Assembly (NCBI RefSeq): GCF_014653695.1
Contig: NZ_BNAR01000001.1
Span: forward strand, 434,001 to 498,000
Direction of reading: 5' to 3'
From: Lentzea cavernae
GTDB taxonomy: Bacteria > Actinomycetota > Actinomycetes > Mycobacteriales > Pseudonocardiaceae
DNA length: 64,000 nucleotides
Shown: in pieces, positions 16,817 through 26,798 of the stretch
Layout: each line of letters begins with the position of its first letter
Numbering within the stretch: the first letter of the stretch is position 1
Notes under the pieces: model-generated
What the model was told of the DNA's origin: nothing
What the model saw: the letters and a program-made list of their open reading frames with translations, nothing else
The model's database searches: none
Program-made: the position numbers and the translations under genes

Positions 16817-17965
16817 ATGACCACGCCCACTCCGGCGGACAAGTTCTCCTTCGGTCTCTGGACCGTGGGCTGGCAGGGTCGCGACCCGTTCGGCGAGGCC
16901 ACGCGGCCCGAGCTGGACGTCGTCGAGGCGGTGAACCGGCTCGCCGAGCTGGGGGCCTACGGCCTCACGTTCCACGACGACGACCTGTTCGGCTTCGAGG
17001 CGACCCACCGCGAGAAGCAGATCGACCGTCTCAAGGGTGCGTTGAAGGACACCGGGCTCGTGATCCCGATGGTCACGACGAACCTGTTCAGCCACCCCGT
17101 CTTCAAGGACGGCGGCTTCACCAGCAACGACCGCGGCGTGCGGCGGTTCGCGCTGAAGAAGGTGCTGCGCAACATCGAGCTGGCGGCCGACCTGGGCGCG
17201 GAGACCTTCGTGCTGTGGGGCGGGCGTGAGGGCTCCGAGTACGACACGGCCAAGGACGTGCGGGCCGCACTCGACCGGTACCGCGAGTCGATGAACCTGC
17301 TGACGCAGTTCGTCACGGACCGCGGCTACGACATCCGGTTCGCGCTCGAGCCGAAGCCGAACGAGCCCCGCGGCGACATCCTGCTGCCGACGGTCGGGCA
17401 CGCGATCGCGTTCATCTCCGAGCTGGACCGCCCGGACCTGGTGGGTCTCAACCCCGAGGTCGGGCACGAGCAGATGGCCGGCCTGAACTTCGTGCACGGC
17501 ATCGCGCAGGCGTTGTGGCACGGCAAGCTCTTCCACATCGACCTCAACGGTCAGCGCAGCATCAAGTACGACCAGGACCTGGTGTTCGGCCACGGCGACC
17601 TGATGAACGCGTTCGCGCTGGTGGACCTGCTGGAGACGGCCGGTTACGAGGGCCCGCGGCACTTCGACTACAAGCCGTCGCGCACCGAGGACATCACCGG
17701 CGTGTGGGACTCGGCCAAGGCCAACATGGCCACCTACCTGCTGCTCAAGGAACGCGCCGCGGCCTTCCGCGCGGACCCCGAGGTGCAGGAGGCGCTCGAG
17801 ACCGCGGGGGTCGCCGAGCTGGGCCAGCCGACGCTGAACGCCGGCGAGTCCTACGACGACCTGCTCTCCGACGACAGCTTCGACCTCGACCAGGCGTCCG
17901 AGCGCGGCTTCGGCTTCGTCCGGCTGAACCAGCTCGCCCTCGAGCACCTCGCGGGAGCGCGCTGA
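16817..17965 (+). CDS. xylA: Xylose isomerase
   Basis: The 382-residue enzyme interconverts D-xylose and D-xylulose, the first step of xylose use. Actinomycete-type XylA landmarks are present: [11 protein letters not shown] (catalytic His/Asp), [18 protein letters not shown] (metal Glu and catalytic Lys), [16 protein letters not shown] (metal Glu and His), [20 protein letters not shown] (metal Asp residues) and [10 protein letters not shown]. The length is typical of class I. The ATG at 16817 is preferred over ATGs at 16805 and 16814 because GAGGTGG sits 4-6 nt before it. One base separates it from xylB. Confidence 0.97.
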   Translation: MTTPTPADKFSFGLWTVGWQGRDPFGEATRPELDVVEAVNRLAELGAYGLTFHDDDLFGFEATHREKQIDRLKGALKDTGLVIPMVTTNLFSHPVFKDGGFTSNDRGVRRFALKKVLRNIELAADLGAETFVLWGGREGSEYDTAKDVRAALDRYRESMNLLTQFVTDRGYDIRFALEPKPNEPRGDILLPTVGHAIAFISELDRPDLVGLNPEVGHEQMAGLNFVHGIAQALWHGKLFHIDLNGQRSIKYDQDLVFGHGDLMNAFALVDLLETAGYEGPRHFDYKPSRTEDITGVWDSAKANMATYLLLKERAAAFRADPEVQEALETAGVAELGQPTLNAGESYDDLLSDDSFDLDQASERGFGFVRLNQLALEHLAGAR

Positions 17966-17966
17966 C

Positions 17967-19349
17967 ATGACGCTCGTCGCCGGCGTCGACTCCTCGACGC
18001 AGTCGTGCAAGGTCGTGGTCCGCGACGCCGAGACGGGCCGTCTCGTCCGGGAGGGGCGCGCGTCGCACCCGGACGGCACCGAGGTGCACCCCTCGCACTG
18101 GTGGAGCGCGCTGCAGTCGGCGCTGGCCGACGCCGGCGGGCTCGACGACGTCGCGGCGCTGAGCGTCGGCGGCCAGCAGCACGGCATGGTCTGCCTCGAC
18201 GACGCCGGTGAGGTCGTGCGGGAGGCGCTGCTGTGGAACGACACCCGTTCCGCGGCGGCGGCCGCCGACCTGACGGCCGAGCTCGGTGCGCAGCAGTGGG
18301 CGGAGCGGATCGGTCTCGTGCCGGTCGCGTCGTTCACGATCACCAAGCTGCGCTGGCTCGCCCAGCACGAGCCGGACAACGCGAAGCGCACCGCCGCGGT
18401 CTGCCTGCCGCACGACTGGCTGACGTGGCGGCTGCGCGGCACCGGTGACCTCGCGGACCTGGTCACCGACCGTTCGGACGCGTCGGGCACCGGCTACTTC
18501 GACTCGGTGGCCGACGCCTACGTGCCGGACCTGGTGTCGCTCGCGCTCGGCCGCTCCGACGTGGGGCTGCCGCGCGTGCTGGGCCCGTCCGAGTTCGTGG
18601 ACGGACCGCTTCGCCTCGGTGCGGGCGCCGGTGACAACGCGGCGGCCATGCTCGGCGTGGGCGGGGGCGAGGACGTCCTGGTGTCGCTCGGCACCTCCGG
18701 CGTCGTCACCGCGACCTCCGAGGTCAGGGCGGTCGACGCGTCCGGCATCGTGGCGGGGTTCGCCGACGCCACGGGCCGGTACCTGCCGCTGGCGTGCACG
18801 CTCAACGCCGCCCGCGTGCTGGACGCGACCGCCCGGATGCTGGGCGTCGACCTCGCGAAGCTCAGCGACCTCGCGCTGTCCGCCAAGCCGGGTGCCGAGG
18901 GCGTCGTGATGGTGCCGTACCTGGAAGGCGAACGAACGCCGAACCTGCCCGACGCCACGGGCGCGTTGCACGGTCTGACGCTCACCAATGCCACACCGGC
19001 GAACATCGCGCGTGCGGCTGTCGAAGGCATGCTGTGCGGTCTCGCCGTCGGACTCGACGCGTTGGCCGAGCAAGGTGCGGACGTCAGCGGTGTGCGGCTC
19101 GTGGGTGGAGCGGCGGCGTCCAGGGCCGTGCGGGAGATCGCGCCGATGGTGTTCGGTGTGCCCGTGACGGTGCCCGCGCCGGGCGAGTACGTGGCGGACG
19201 GTGCGGCGCGTCAGGCGGCATGGACGCTCACGGGCGCGGCGACGCCTCCGGAGTGGACGCTGGCGGAGAGCACGCGGTACGAGGCGGAGCCGGAGCCGGA
19301 GGTCCGGGCGCGGTACGGGGACGCGGCGCAGCGATACTTGAGTCGATGA
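17967..19349 (+). CDS. xylB: Xylulokinase
   Basis: The 460-residue FGGY-family kinase phosphorylates D-xylulose to xylulose 5-phosphate for the pentose phosphate pathway. The N-terminal phosphate loop is [23 protein letters not shown] and WNDTRS follow in the sugar-binding half. The catalytic Asp lies in [11 protein letters not shown], and LGTSGVV plus [13 protein letters not shown] form the C-terminal ATP-binding part. Gene order, one-base spacing after xylA and a 4-bp overlap with the repressor gene show a single transcript. Confidence 0.96.
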   Translation: MTLVAGVDSSTQSCKVVVRDAETGRLVREGRASHPDGTEVHPSHWWSALQSALADAGGLDDVAALSVGGQQHGMVCLDDAGEVVREALLWNDTRSAAAAADLTAELGAQQWAERIGLVPVASFTITKLRWLAQHEPDNAKRTAAVCLPHDWLTWRLRGTGDLADLVTDRSDASGTGYFDSVADAYVPDLVSLALGRSDVGLPRVLGPSEFVDGPLRLGAGAGDNAAAMLGVGGGEDVLVSLGTSGVVTATSEVRAVDASGIVAGFADATGRYLPLACTLNAARVLDATARMLGVDLAKLSDLALSAKPGAEGVVMVPYLEGERTPNLPDATGALHGLTLTNATPANIARAAVEGMLCGLAVGLDALAEQGADVSGVRLVGGAAASRAVREIAPMVFGVPVTVPAPGEYVADGAARQAAWTLTGAATPPEWTLAESTRYEAEPEPEVRARYGDAAQRYLSR

Positions 19350-20485
19350 CCACCGTCGACCACCTGCGGCAGGTTCGCCTCGGCAACCTGCGGACGGTGC
19401 TGCTCGCCCTCGTCGACCGCCCCGGTTCGCGGGCCGACCTCGCGGCCCGCACCGGCCTCACCAAGGCGACGCTCGGCAACCTGACCGAACCGCTGCTGGC
19501 GGGCGGGATCCTCGTCGAGGAACCCGCCACGCTCGCGGGCATGGGCAGGCCGTCGAAGCCGCTGCGCTTCCACCCGGAGGGCCCGGTCGCCGTCGGGGCG
19601 GAGATCAACGTCAGCCACCTCGCCGTCGAGACCCTCGGGCTCGACGGCGAGACGCTGGAACGCCGCCTCGTGCCCGCCGACACGCGCGGCGCGACGGCGG
19701 ACGAGGTCCTGGACCGGGTCGCCGAGCTGATCCGCGAGGTCACCGGGCCGCGCAAGCTGCTCGGCGCGGGCCTCGCCATCCCCGGTGTCGTGCACGACGG
19801 CGTCGTCATCAGGACCCCCAACCTGCCGAAGCTCGTCGGGTCGCCGCTCGCCGCGAACCTCGGCCGGCGCCTGGACCTCGACGTCGAGCTCGACAACGAG
19901 GCGAACCTCGCCGCGCTCGCCCACCTGTGGCCGCACCACCTCGCGGGCGAGGACTTCGTGCACGTGACCGCGGACGTCGGCATCGGCGCGGGCGTCGTGC
20001 TGAACGGCGAGGTCTACCGCGGCGTCAGCGGGTTCGCGGGCGAGCTCGGGCACGTCGTGATCGAACGCAACGGCGTCCTCTGCACGTGCGGCAGCCGCGG
20101 TTGCGTGGAGCGGTACGCGGGCCTCGACGTCATCCTGCGCGAGGCGGGACGGCGCACGCTCAACTCCCTGCGCAAGGCCCTCGACACCGGTGACTCCCGT
20201 GCTCAGGAGGCCGTGCGGAAGGCCGGCGAGGCGCTCGGGGTCGGCCTGGCGACGCTGATGAACCTGTTCGACGTGCCGACGGTCGTGCTCGGCGGGAGCT
20301 ACGCCCTGCTGTACGAACACCTCAGCGCCGCGGTCCAGTCCGAAATGGACGGCCGGGTGCTCGCGGGCGGCGAACGGCACGCGCGGCTCGTCGCCTCACC
20401 GCTCGGCGAGTTCGCCGTGGCACGGGGTGCGGCGGGGCTCATCACGAGGCGTGCGGTGCAGCAGCCCGAGCGGCTCTTCGCTTAG
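19346..20485 (+). CDS. xylR: ROK-family transcriptional repressor of the xylose operon
   Basis: The 379-residue protein has an N-terminal winged helix-turn-helix (residues about 10-65, [22 protein letters not shown]) and a C-terminal ROK sugar-kinase-like domain with [14 protein letters not shown], the ROK zinc signature. ROK proteins of the NagC/XylR kind bind promoter palindromes and let go on binding their sugar. The ATG overlaps the xylB stop as ATGA, so repressor and enzymes are made together. The operator at 16788-16802 is its likely target, giving autoregulation. The last 44 bp overlap a convergent gene. Confidence 0.9.
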   Translation: MTTVDHLRQVRLGNLRTVLLALVDRPGSRADLAARTGLTKATLGNLTEPLLAGGILVEEPATLAGMGRPSKPLRFHPEGPVAVGAEINVSHLAVETLGLDGETLERRLVPADTRGATADEVLDRVAELIREVTGPRKLLGAGLAIPGVVHDGVVIRTPNLPKLVGSPLAANLGRRLDLDVELDNEANLAALAHLWPHHLAGEDFVHVTADVGIGAGVVLNGEVYRGVSGFAGELGHVVIERNGVLCTCGSRGCVERYAGLDVILREAGRRTLNSLRKALDTGDSRAQEAVRKAGEALGVGLATLMNLFDVPTVVLGGSYALLYEHLSAAVQSEMDGRVLAGGERHARLVASPLGEFAVARGAAGLITRRAVQQPERLFA

Positions 20486-20756
20486 CCAGCACACCGAGCA
20501 CCACGGCGGCGAGGCCCACTACCAGCGACACGTAGCCGCCGACGATCCCGTAGCCGGTGCCCGGACCGCCCTTCGCCACCAGCACGACGGCGGCGCCGAG
20601 CAGCACCCCGATCCCACCGGCGACCAGGGCCGCCAGCCCGTTCCGGCGTCGCCTCCACGCCAGAACTCCCATCACCACACCGGCAGTGCCGGCACCGGCG
20701 CCGATCAGCGACCACGTGCGTCCCGCGGTCATCTCGTAAGCAGCTGAGAGCAACAT
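20442..20756 (-). CDS. Small integral membrane protein (DUF6223-like)
   Basis: The 104-residue protein has three hydrophobic segments (SLIGAGAGTAGVVMGVLAW, LAALVAGGIGVLLGAAVVLVA and [17 protein letters not shown]) separated by an Arg-rich loop WRRRRNG and ending with KRRAARAAA. The pattern resembles the actinobacterial DUF6223 membrane family, though that match is from memory of sequence style. It is divergent from a histidine kinase gene, and a perfect 10-bp dyad lies between them, so it is probably a target of that two-component system. Function is unknown. Confidence 0.7.
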   Translation of the reverse strand: MLLSAAYEMTAGRTWSLIGAGAGTAGVVMGVLAWRRRRNGLAALVAGGIGVLLGAAVVLVAKGGPGTGYGIVGGYVSLVVGLAAVVLGVLAKRRAARAAAPHAS

Positions 20757-20809
20757 GGCCCCAGCCTGTCCGCCGGACCGCGCGGGGTCGTCGTGCGAGC
20801 GCAGACAGC

Positions 20810-20831
20810 GACTACCGCGTCCGCGGTAGTC
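20810..20831. promoter_or_regulatory. Perfect palindrome between membrane protein and two-component system
   Basis: GACTACCGCG-TC-CGCGGTAGTC has 10-bp arms and lies 53 bp upstream of the membrane protein start and 56 bp upstream of the kinase start. It is well placed for the NarL-type response regulator to bind and control both divergent units. Confidence 0.7.
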
Positions 20832-20887
20832 CCGAAGTCATCCCAGCGCACGATCTACCAGTGCGAACCGAGGAATAGGCTGCGCGC

Positions 20888-21970
20888 ATGAGCAGGCGCC
20901 GGCTGGACTGGGCGATCGCCGCGGGCGTGGCGGCGAGCCTCGTCGTGGCCGGGCATCCCGCCACCGCGACGGGATACGCGTTGCTGGCGTTGAGCGGGCT
21001 GGCGCTGGCGTGGCGCAGAACGGCACCGGTCGCCGTGCTCGCCGCGACCGGCCTCCTCGCGCTCGGCTACCAGGCGACCGGCGCGGACGTGCCGGTGATC
21101 GCGTTCCTGTTCGCCGTCTACGCGACCATGCGGGCGGGCCACCGCGTCGTCACGCTCGCCGGTTCCGTGCTGATGCTCGGCGCACTCCCCCTCGCGGCGC
21201 TCCTGTCGCCGCGGGACCTCACGACGTACGAGGCGTTCGCGCAGACCCGGGACGTCCTGCAGATCGCGTGGCTGATCGCCGCCGCGGCCGCCGGTGAGGC
21301 GCTCAGGCAAGCCGAGGAGCGAGCTGACGAGGCCGAACGCACCCGCGAGGAGACGGCACGCCGGCGCGCGGGCGAGGAACGCCTGCACATCGCCCGCGAA
21401 CTGCACGACTCGCTCACCCACCAGATCTCCGTGATCAAGCTGCAGGCCGAGGTCGCGGTCCACCTCGCGCGCAAACGCGGCGAGGACGTGCCCGAGCCGC
21501 TCCTGGTGATCCGCGACGCCGGCCGTGAAGCCGCCAGGGAACTCCACGCGACGCTCGAAGCGTTGCGCGACGACGACAAGAACCCGCCGCACGGCATCGA
21601 CGACGTCCCTGAGCTCGTCGAACGCGCCCGGTCGACCGGCCTCGACGCCCGGCTCACCATCGAAGGCCGCCACCACGACGTTCCCGCCGCGGTCGAGCGC
21701 ACGGCCTACCGGATCGTGCAGGAGTCGCTCACGAACATCGCCCGCCACGCCGCCGCGGAGACCGCGCGGGTCCACATCGACTACCGCCCGGACGCGGTGG
21801 TCGTGCGCGTGGACGACGACGGCAAGGCGGTGCCGCAGAACCCGCAGCCCGGCGTCGGCTTGCTCGGCATGCGTGAGCGGGTCACCGCGCTCGGCGGGCG
21901 GCTCCAGGCGGAACCCCGAAGCGGAGGCGGGTTCCGCGTGCGGGCCGAACTCCCGGTGGTGCAGCCGTGA
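20888..21970 (+). CDS. NarL-type sensor histidine kinase
   Basis: The 360-residue kinase has about four to five membrane helices in residues 1-135, a coiled linker (ALRQAEERADEAERTREETARRR), the HisKA_3 box ERLHIARELHDSLTHQISVI with the phosphorylated His, and a C-terminal HATPase with QESLTNIARHAAA (N box) and GVGLLGMRERV (G box). There is no large extracellular domain, so the signal is probably sensed in the membrane. It is coupled to the response regulator by a GTGA overlap. The signal is unknown. Confidence 0.92.
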   Translation: MSRRRLDWAIAAGVAASLVVAGHPATATGYALLALSGLALAWRRTAPVAVLAATGLLALGYQATGADVPVIAFLFAVYATMRAGHRVVTLAGSVLMLGALPLAALLSPRDLTTYEAFAQTRDVLQIAWLIAAAAAGEALRQAEERADEAERTREETARRRAGEERLHIARELHDSLTHQISVIKLQAEVAVHLARKRGEDVPEPLLVIRDAGREAARELHATLEALRDDDKNPPHGIDDVPELVERARSTGLDARLTIEGRHHDVPAAVERTAYRIVQESLTNIARHAAAETARVHIDYRPDAVVVRVDDDGKAVPQNPQPGVGLLGMRERVTALGGRLQAEPRSGGGFRVRAELPVVQP

Positions 21971-22632
21971 TCCGCGTCCTGCTGGTCGACGACCAGCCGT
22001 TGATCCGCAGCGGGTTCCGCGCGCTGCTGGAGGCGGAGGACGACATCGAGGTCGTCGCCGAGGCCGCGAACGGCGCGGAGGGGGTGTCCCTCGCCCGCGC
22101 GCACCTCCCGGACATCGCCCTGGTCGACGTCCAGATGCCCGAGGTGGACGGCATCGAGGCGACCAGGCGGATCGCCGCCGATCCGGCGCTGGCGGGCACG
22201 CACGTCGTGATCCTCACCAACTACGGCCTGGACGAGTACGTCTTCCACGCCCTGAAGGCGGGCGCGGCCGGATTCCTCGTGAAGGACGTGCAGCCGGAGG
22301 ACTTCCTGCACGCCGTCCGGGTCGCTGCCCGCGGTGACGCGCTGCTGGCCCCGTCGATCACCCGCCGGTTGATCGACCGGTACGTGAGCCAGCCGCCGCG
22401 GCAGGACCGCAGTCTCGAGCACCTCACCACCCGCGAGCGCGAGGCCGTCGTCCTGGTCGCGCGCGGCCTGTCGAACGACGAGGTCGCGGCGAGCATGGTG
22501 ATCAGCCCGCTCACCGCGAAGACCCACGTCAACCGCGCGATGGCGAAGCTGCACGCCCGCGACCGGGCCCAGCTCGTGGTGATCGCCTACGAGTCCGGCC
22601 TCGTCGTCCCGCAGACCTCCGACCGCGGATAG
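21967..22632 (+). CDS. LuxR/NarL-type response regulator
   Basis: The 221-residue protein has a receiver domain (VLLVDDQPLIRSGFRALLE with the acidic pair, IALVDVQMPEVDG with the phosphorylated Asp, VKDVQPEDF with the conserved Lys) and a C-terminal LuxR helix-turn-helix (LTTREREAVVLVARGLSNDEVA). It overlaps its partner kinase by 4 bp and probably binds the palindrome at 20810-20831. The 3' end overlaps the convergent BTAD-WD40 gene by 46 bp. Confidence 0.93.
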   Translation: MIRVLLVDDQPLIRSGFRALLEAEDDIEVVAEAANGAEGVSLARAHLPDIALVDVQMPEVDGIEATRRIAADPALAGTHVVILTNYGLDEYVFHALKAGAAGFLVKDVQPEDFLHAVRVAARGDALLAPSITRRLIDRYVSQPPRQDRSLEHLTTREREAVVLVARGLSNDEVAASMVISPLTAKTHVNRAMAKLHARDRAQLVVIAYESGLVVPQTSDRG

Positions 22633-25600
22633 CCCTCGGCGCAGATCCGCGCCTCGGCGTCCGCTGCGGACAGCGACCAGCGGATGATCCGCGCGTCGTT
22701 CGCACCGGACACCAGCTCGTCCTCGCGTGTGAACGCGACGGCCTGCACCGGTCCCGTGTGCCCGGTGAGCGTCGTGCCGGTCCGCGTGCCGAGGTCCCAC
22801 ACCACGACCGCGTCGTCCTCTCCCCCGGACGCCAGCGCGGTGCCGGACGGGCTGAACGCGAGCGCCACCACCGGCGCCGAGTGCCCCGTCAGCGTCATCA
22901 GCTCGGCGCCCGTGGCCACGTCCCAGACCTTCACCGTCCGGTTGGCGCCCGCCGTCGCGAACCTCGTGCCGTCCGGGCTGACCGCGACGTCCCGCACGTC
23001 GCCCTGCCCCGTGCTGACGCGCCGTCGCAGCTCGTCGGCGGCGACGTCCCACAGCATCGCGCCGCCCGCCGGGTCGGTGGAGATGAGTAGGCGGCCATCC
23101 GGCGTGAACTCGACGGCGCTCGCGATGAACGGGCCACCGGACAACGGGTTCTCCCGGAGCTCGGGCAGGTTCCAGCGGAAGCGCCCGAGCGACGCCGCGA
23201 CGATCCCGCGCCCGTCGGGCTGGTAGGCGATGTCGGTCGAGGCGCCCAGACCGCTGTAGGACAGCGACGACACCCGCTCGCGACGGGCGACGTCCCAGAT
23301 CGTGACGGTGTGGTCGCGGGTCAGCGCGGCGAGCCGGGAGCCGTCCGGGCTGAACGACACCGACTCCACTCGATCGGAATGACCGTCCAAAGTGGCCAGC
23401 GGCGTGCCGTCGAGATCCCACAGCCGCACGGTTCTGTCGTCCCCCGCCGACGCGACGACGCCCTCGCGCACGTCGATGGCGTTGATGCCGCCGGCGTGCC
23501 CGGTGAACGGCGGCACCGCCTCCTCGCGCACCGCCACGATCCGGCCGTAACCGCCGGAGACCAGCAGCGTGCCGGCGCGGCCGAGCGCGATCGCCCTGGA
23601 CTCGGTGCGGCCGCGGTCGCGGTAGGTCGTGATGGGACGGCCCGCGCGGACGTCCCAGATGGTGATGAGCCCGTCCTCGTCCGCCACCGCCATGCGTCCA
23701 CCGACCGGCGCGGACGCCTCCCACGCGTAGGCGCCCTGCTTCGGCAGCTCCGACAACAGCTTCCCGTTCACGTCCCAGAACTTCACGCCGTCGCGCAGGG
23801 TCGCGGTGACGATCGCCGTCCCGTCGAAGGCGACGTTGTCGACCTCCAGCGACGGGATCTCGCCGATCCGCGCGCCGGACGCCACGTCCCACACCAGCGG
23901 GTGTTCCTCGCCGGTCGCGGTGACCAGCAGCGCTCCGTCCGGGCTGAACGCCAGCGCGGTCACCTCGGCGCCGTGCCCCCGCAGCGTCCGGCTGGTCCTG
24001 GCGGCGACGTCCCACACCTCGACGGCGCCTCCGGCGACACCGACCGCGAACGACGTGCCCGCCGGGTGGAACGCGAGCCCGGTGGTGATCACGTCGAACT
24101 GGTGGGAGAACTTGGCATTTCCGGTCGCGAGGTCCCAGACGACGACGTCGCCGCGGCTTCCGGCCAGTGCCGGCAGCGAGGCGTTCGAGGCGAGGAACCG
24201 GTCGTCCGCGCTGAACTCGGCCTGCCGGGCGTAGCCGCCGTCGGTGAACGCGTTGTGGTCGGCGAGCAGCATCCTGCGCGAGCGCGTCCCCAGGTCCCAC
24301 AACGTGACATGACCGTCCCGGTCGGCCGTGGCGATCACGTCTCCCTTGTTCGACACGCTCACGTCCAGCACGGGCGGGCCGTCCGCGTTGAGATCGACGC
24401 GGCGGCGGGGTGCGGACGCGGTGCTCAGCAGCGCGCCTCGGGTGTCGTCGTCCGCGTGCAGCCGGTAGGCCGACAGGGCGAACTGCCCGGCGAGGTCGGG
24501 GGCCGTGTCCACGAGGCCCCGGGCCGACAGCGCGAGCTGGTGCGCCTGCTCGATCCGTTGCTGCAACCGGGCTTCCCGCGACTGCCACCACGCGACGCCG
24601 CCACCGCCCGCGGCGAGGAGCAGCAACACGCCCATGATCGCGACGAGTTTCGTGAGCAGCCGGTTGCGGCGCTTCACGGTCACCTGCTCGGCCTCTTCGC
24701 GCTCGCGGCTCGCCCCGAGGAACGCCTCCTCGGCCGCGTTCAGCTCACCGGGGTGGTCGAGGGCCCAGGCCGACGCGGTGGCGAGCTGCGCGCCCCGGTA
24801 GAGCGCGTCCTCGTCCCGGTCGAGCTCGGTCCAGGTGTGCGCCGCGGCGGTCAGCCTGCGGTGGACCAGCAGCGTCGCCCTGTCGTCGGACAGCCAGCGC
24901 TGCAACCGGGGCCACGCGCGGATCAGCGCCTCGTGGGCGATCTCCGCGGTGTCCTCGTCCAGGACGACCAGCCGTTCGGCGACCAGGCGGGCGAGCACGC
25001 CGTCGGCCACGCCGGGCTCGGCGACGCCGTCCAGCTCGGCGCGGCGGATCGGGCGGCGGGTGTCCTCGGTGCCGTCGCCGAACGCGGTGAGCCGCACCAG
25101 GATCCGGCGCATGGCGTGCTGCTCCGCGTCCCCCAGTTCGTCGTAGGCGCGTTCGGCGGTCTGCGCGATCGCGCCGCGGACCCCGCCACCCGCACGGTAG
25201 GCGGCCAAGGTCAGTTCGGCGCCGGAACGCTGCCACGTCTCGACGAGCGCGTGCGAGAGCAACGGGAGCGCACCCGGTTCGGCGTCCACGTCGGCGAGGA
25301 CGGTCGCGAGCAGGTCGGAGGCGACGGACGCCCCGCTCATCGCGGCCGGGCGCAGCACGATGTCCCGCAGGTCGGCGGAGGACGGTGGCCCGACCAGCAC
25401 GGTCGCCTCGTCCGCCAGCGCCAGCACCAGGCCGGGGTGCTGCGTGACGTGGGCGAGGAAGTCGGCACGGACGCCGAGCACGACCCGTGTGCGGCGGTGC
25501 GGCCCCTGGGCGGCGTCGAGCAGCACCCTGATGAACTGCGAGCGTTCACCTTCGCTGGCGCACAAGGTGAACAGCTCCTCCAGCTGGTCCACCACGAGCA

Positions 25601-26702
25601 GCACGCGGACGTCGTCCGGGCCGTGCGCGAGCGCGTTGCGCACCTCCACGTCGAACGCCGCCGGGTCCGCGCCGAGGTCGGGCCGCTTGCCGGTGAACGA
25701 CGCGAGGGCGGTGGTGAGCGCCTCCACCGGGTGCGCTGTCGGCGTGAGGACGACAGGCCGCCACGTCGCGTCGAGCCCGCCGACGACACCGGCCCTCAGC
25801 AGCGAGGACTTGCCGCTGCCGGACGCCCCGAACACCCCGACGACCGGATGGCGCTCGATCCGGCGCGTGACCAGGTCGACGAGGTGGTCACGGCCGAAGA
25901 ACCACGGGTGGTGCTCCGGCTGGTAGGCCATCAGGCCGCGGTACGGGCAGTCGGTGCGGCCGGTCTTCGGCGGTGCGGGGTCGAGCAGTGGGGCGCCCTG
26001 CAGCATCGTCGCGTGCAGGCCGCGCAACTCGGGGCCGGGTTCGATGCCGAGGTCCTCCACGAGCCGTTCGCGGGCTCTCCGGAACACCTCCAGAGCCTCT
26101 GCCTGGCGAGACGCGCCGTAGAGGGCGGTCATCAGCAGGGCGTGCAGGGGCTCGCGGTACGGGTTCGCCTGGGCCAGTTCGCCGAGATCGCCGATCACCC
26201 CGGCGTGCCGGCCCAGCGCCAGTTCGGCGCCGGCCCGCGCCTCGGCGGCGCGCAACCGGCGTTCGTCGAGCCTCGTGGCGAACTGCCCGGCCAGGTCGGG
26301 GTAGGCCGGGCCGCGCCACAGGCCGAGCGCCTCGGTGAGCAGATCGGCCGCCTTCGCCGGGTCTCCCGCCGCGAGCGCACGTTCACCGTCCTCGGTCAGC
26401 TGCTCGAAGCGGTCGGCGTCGAGTTCGCCGGGCTCGACCGCGAGCGCGTACCCGGCCGGTTCGCGGGTGATCCGGTCACCGAGGCCGAGGGAGCGCTTGA
26501 GCTGGTAGACGTAGAGCCGGACGTTCTCCTGCGCGGAGGCCGGCGGTGACTCCCAGAGCGCCTCGACCAGCCGGTGCTGGGAGACGGGCGTGTTCGCGTG
26601 CCGCAACAGCATCGCGAGCAGGGTGCGCTGCTTCGCGGACCGCAGCGGTACCTCTTCCCCGTTCGCGGTGACGACGACCGGACCGAGCACCCGGAACCGC
26701 AC
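22587..26702 (-). CDS. BTAD-type regulator fused to STAND ATPase and WD40 propeller
   Basis: The 1371-residue protein begins with an OmpR-like winged helix (FRVLGPVVVTANGEEVPLR) and a bacterial transcriptional activation domain (about residues 95-245), the SARP/AfsR head. CPYRGLMAYQPEHHPWFFGR leads into a STAND ATPase with Walker A GVFGASGSGKSSLL and Walker B VRVLLVVDQLEEL. A single hydrophobic helix (LVAIMGVLLLLAAGGGGVAWW, roughly residue 680) is followed by about a dozen WD40 repeats (GHGAEVTALAFSPDG, GHSAPVVALAFSPSG). The helix could tether it to the membrane. Proteins of this design are thought to be signal-gated regulators. No obvious target cluster adjoins it. Confidence 0.88.
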   Translation of the reverse strand: MRFRVLGPVVVTANGEEVPLRSAKQRTLLAMLLRHANTPVSQHRLVEALWESPPASAQENVRLYVYQLKRSLGLGDRITREPAGYALAVEPGELDADRFEQLTEDGERALAAGDPAKAADLLTEALGLWRGPAYPDLAGQFATRLDERRLRAAEARAGAELALGRHAGVIGDLGELAQANPYREPLHALLMTALYGASRQAEALEVFRRARERLVEDLGIEPGPELRGLHATMLQGAPLLDPAPPKTGRTDCPYRGLMAYQPEHHPWFFGRDHLVDLVTRRIERHPVVGVFGASGSGKSSLLRAGVVGGLDATWRPVVLTPTAHPVEALTTALASFTGKRPDLGADPAAFDVEVRNALAHGPDDVRVLLVVDQLEELFTLCASEGERSQFIRVLLDAAQGPHRRTRVVLGVRADFLAHVTQHPGLVLALADEATVLVGPPSSADLRDIVLRPAAMSGASVASDLLATVLADVDAEPGALPLLSHALVETWQRSGAELTLAAYRAGGGVRGAIAQTAERAYDELGDAEQHAMRRILVRLTAFGDGTEDTRRPIRRAELDGVAEPGVADGVLARLVAERLVVLDEDTAEIAHEALIRAWPRLQRWLSDDRATLLVHRRLTAAAHTWTELDRDEDALYRGAQLATASAWALDHPGELNAAEEAFLGASREREEAEQVTVKRRNRLLTKLVAIMGVLLLLAAGGGGVAWWQSREARLQQRIEQAHQLALSARGLVDTAPDLAGQFALSAYRLHADDDTRGALLSTASAPRRRVDLNADGPPVLDVSVSNKGDVIATADRDGHVTLWDLGTRSRRMLLADHNAFTDGGYARQAEFSADDRFLASNASLPALAGSRGDVVVWDLATGNAKFSHQFDVITTGLAFHPAGTSFAVGVAGGAVEVWDVAARTSRTLRGHGAEVTALAFSPDGALLVTATGEEHPLVWDVASGARIGEIPSLEVDNVAFDGTAIVTATLRDGVKFWDVNGKLLSELPKQGAYAWEASAPVGGRMAVADEDGLITIWDVRAGRPITTYRDRGRTESRAIALGRAGTLLVSGGYGRIVAVREEAVPPFTGHAGGINAIDVREGVVASAGDDRTVRLWDLDGTPLATLDGHSDRVESVSFSPDGSRLAALTRDHTVTIWDVARRERVSSLSYSGLGASTDIAYQPDGRGIVAASLGRFRWNLPELRENPLSGGPFIASAVEFTPDGRLLISTDPAGGAMLWDVAADELRRRVSTGQGDVRDVAVSPDGTRFATAGANRTVKVWDVATGAELMTLTGHSAPVVALAFSPSGTALASGGEDDAVVVWDLGTRTGTTLTGHTGPVQAVAFTREDELVSGANDARIIRWSLSAADAEARICAEGYPRSEVCGTTRPDS

Positions 26703-26798
26703 GCACCCTCCCCCGATGATCGGCGGAACGGTAACAACGACCTGGCGTTATACGCACCCGATACGCGGAAATACGGTGCTTTCCCGACTGTTCGCGCT

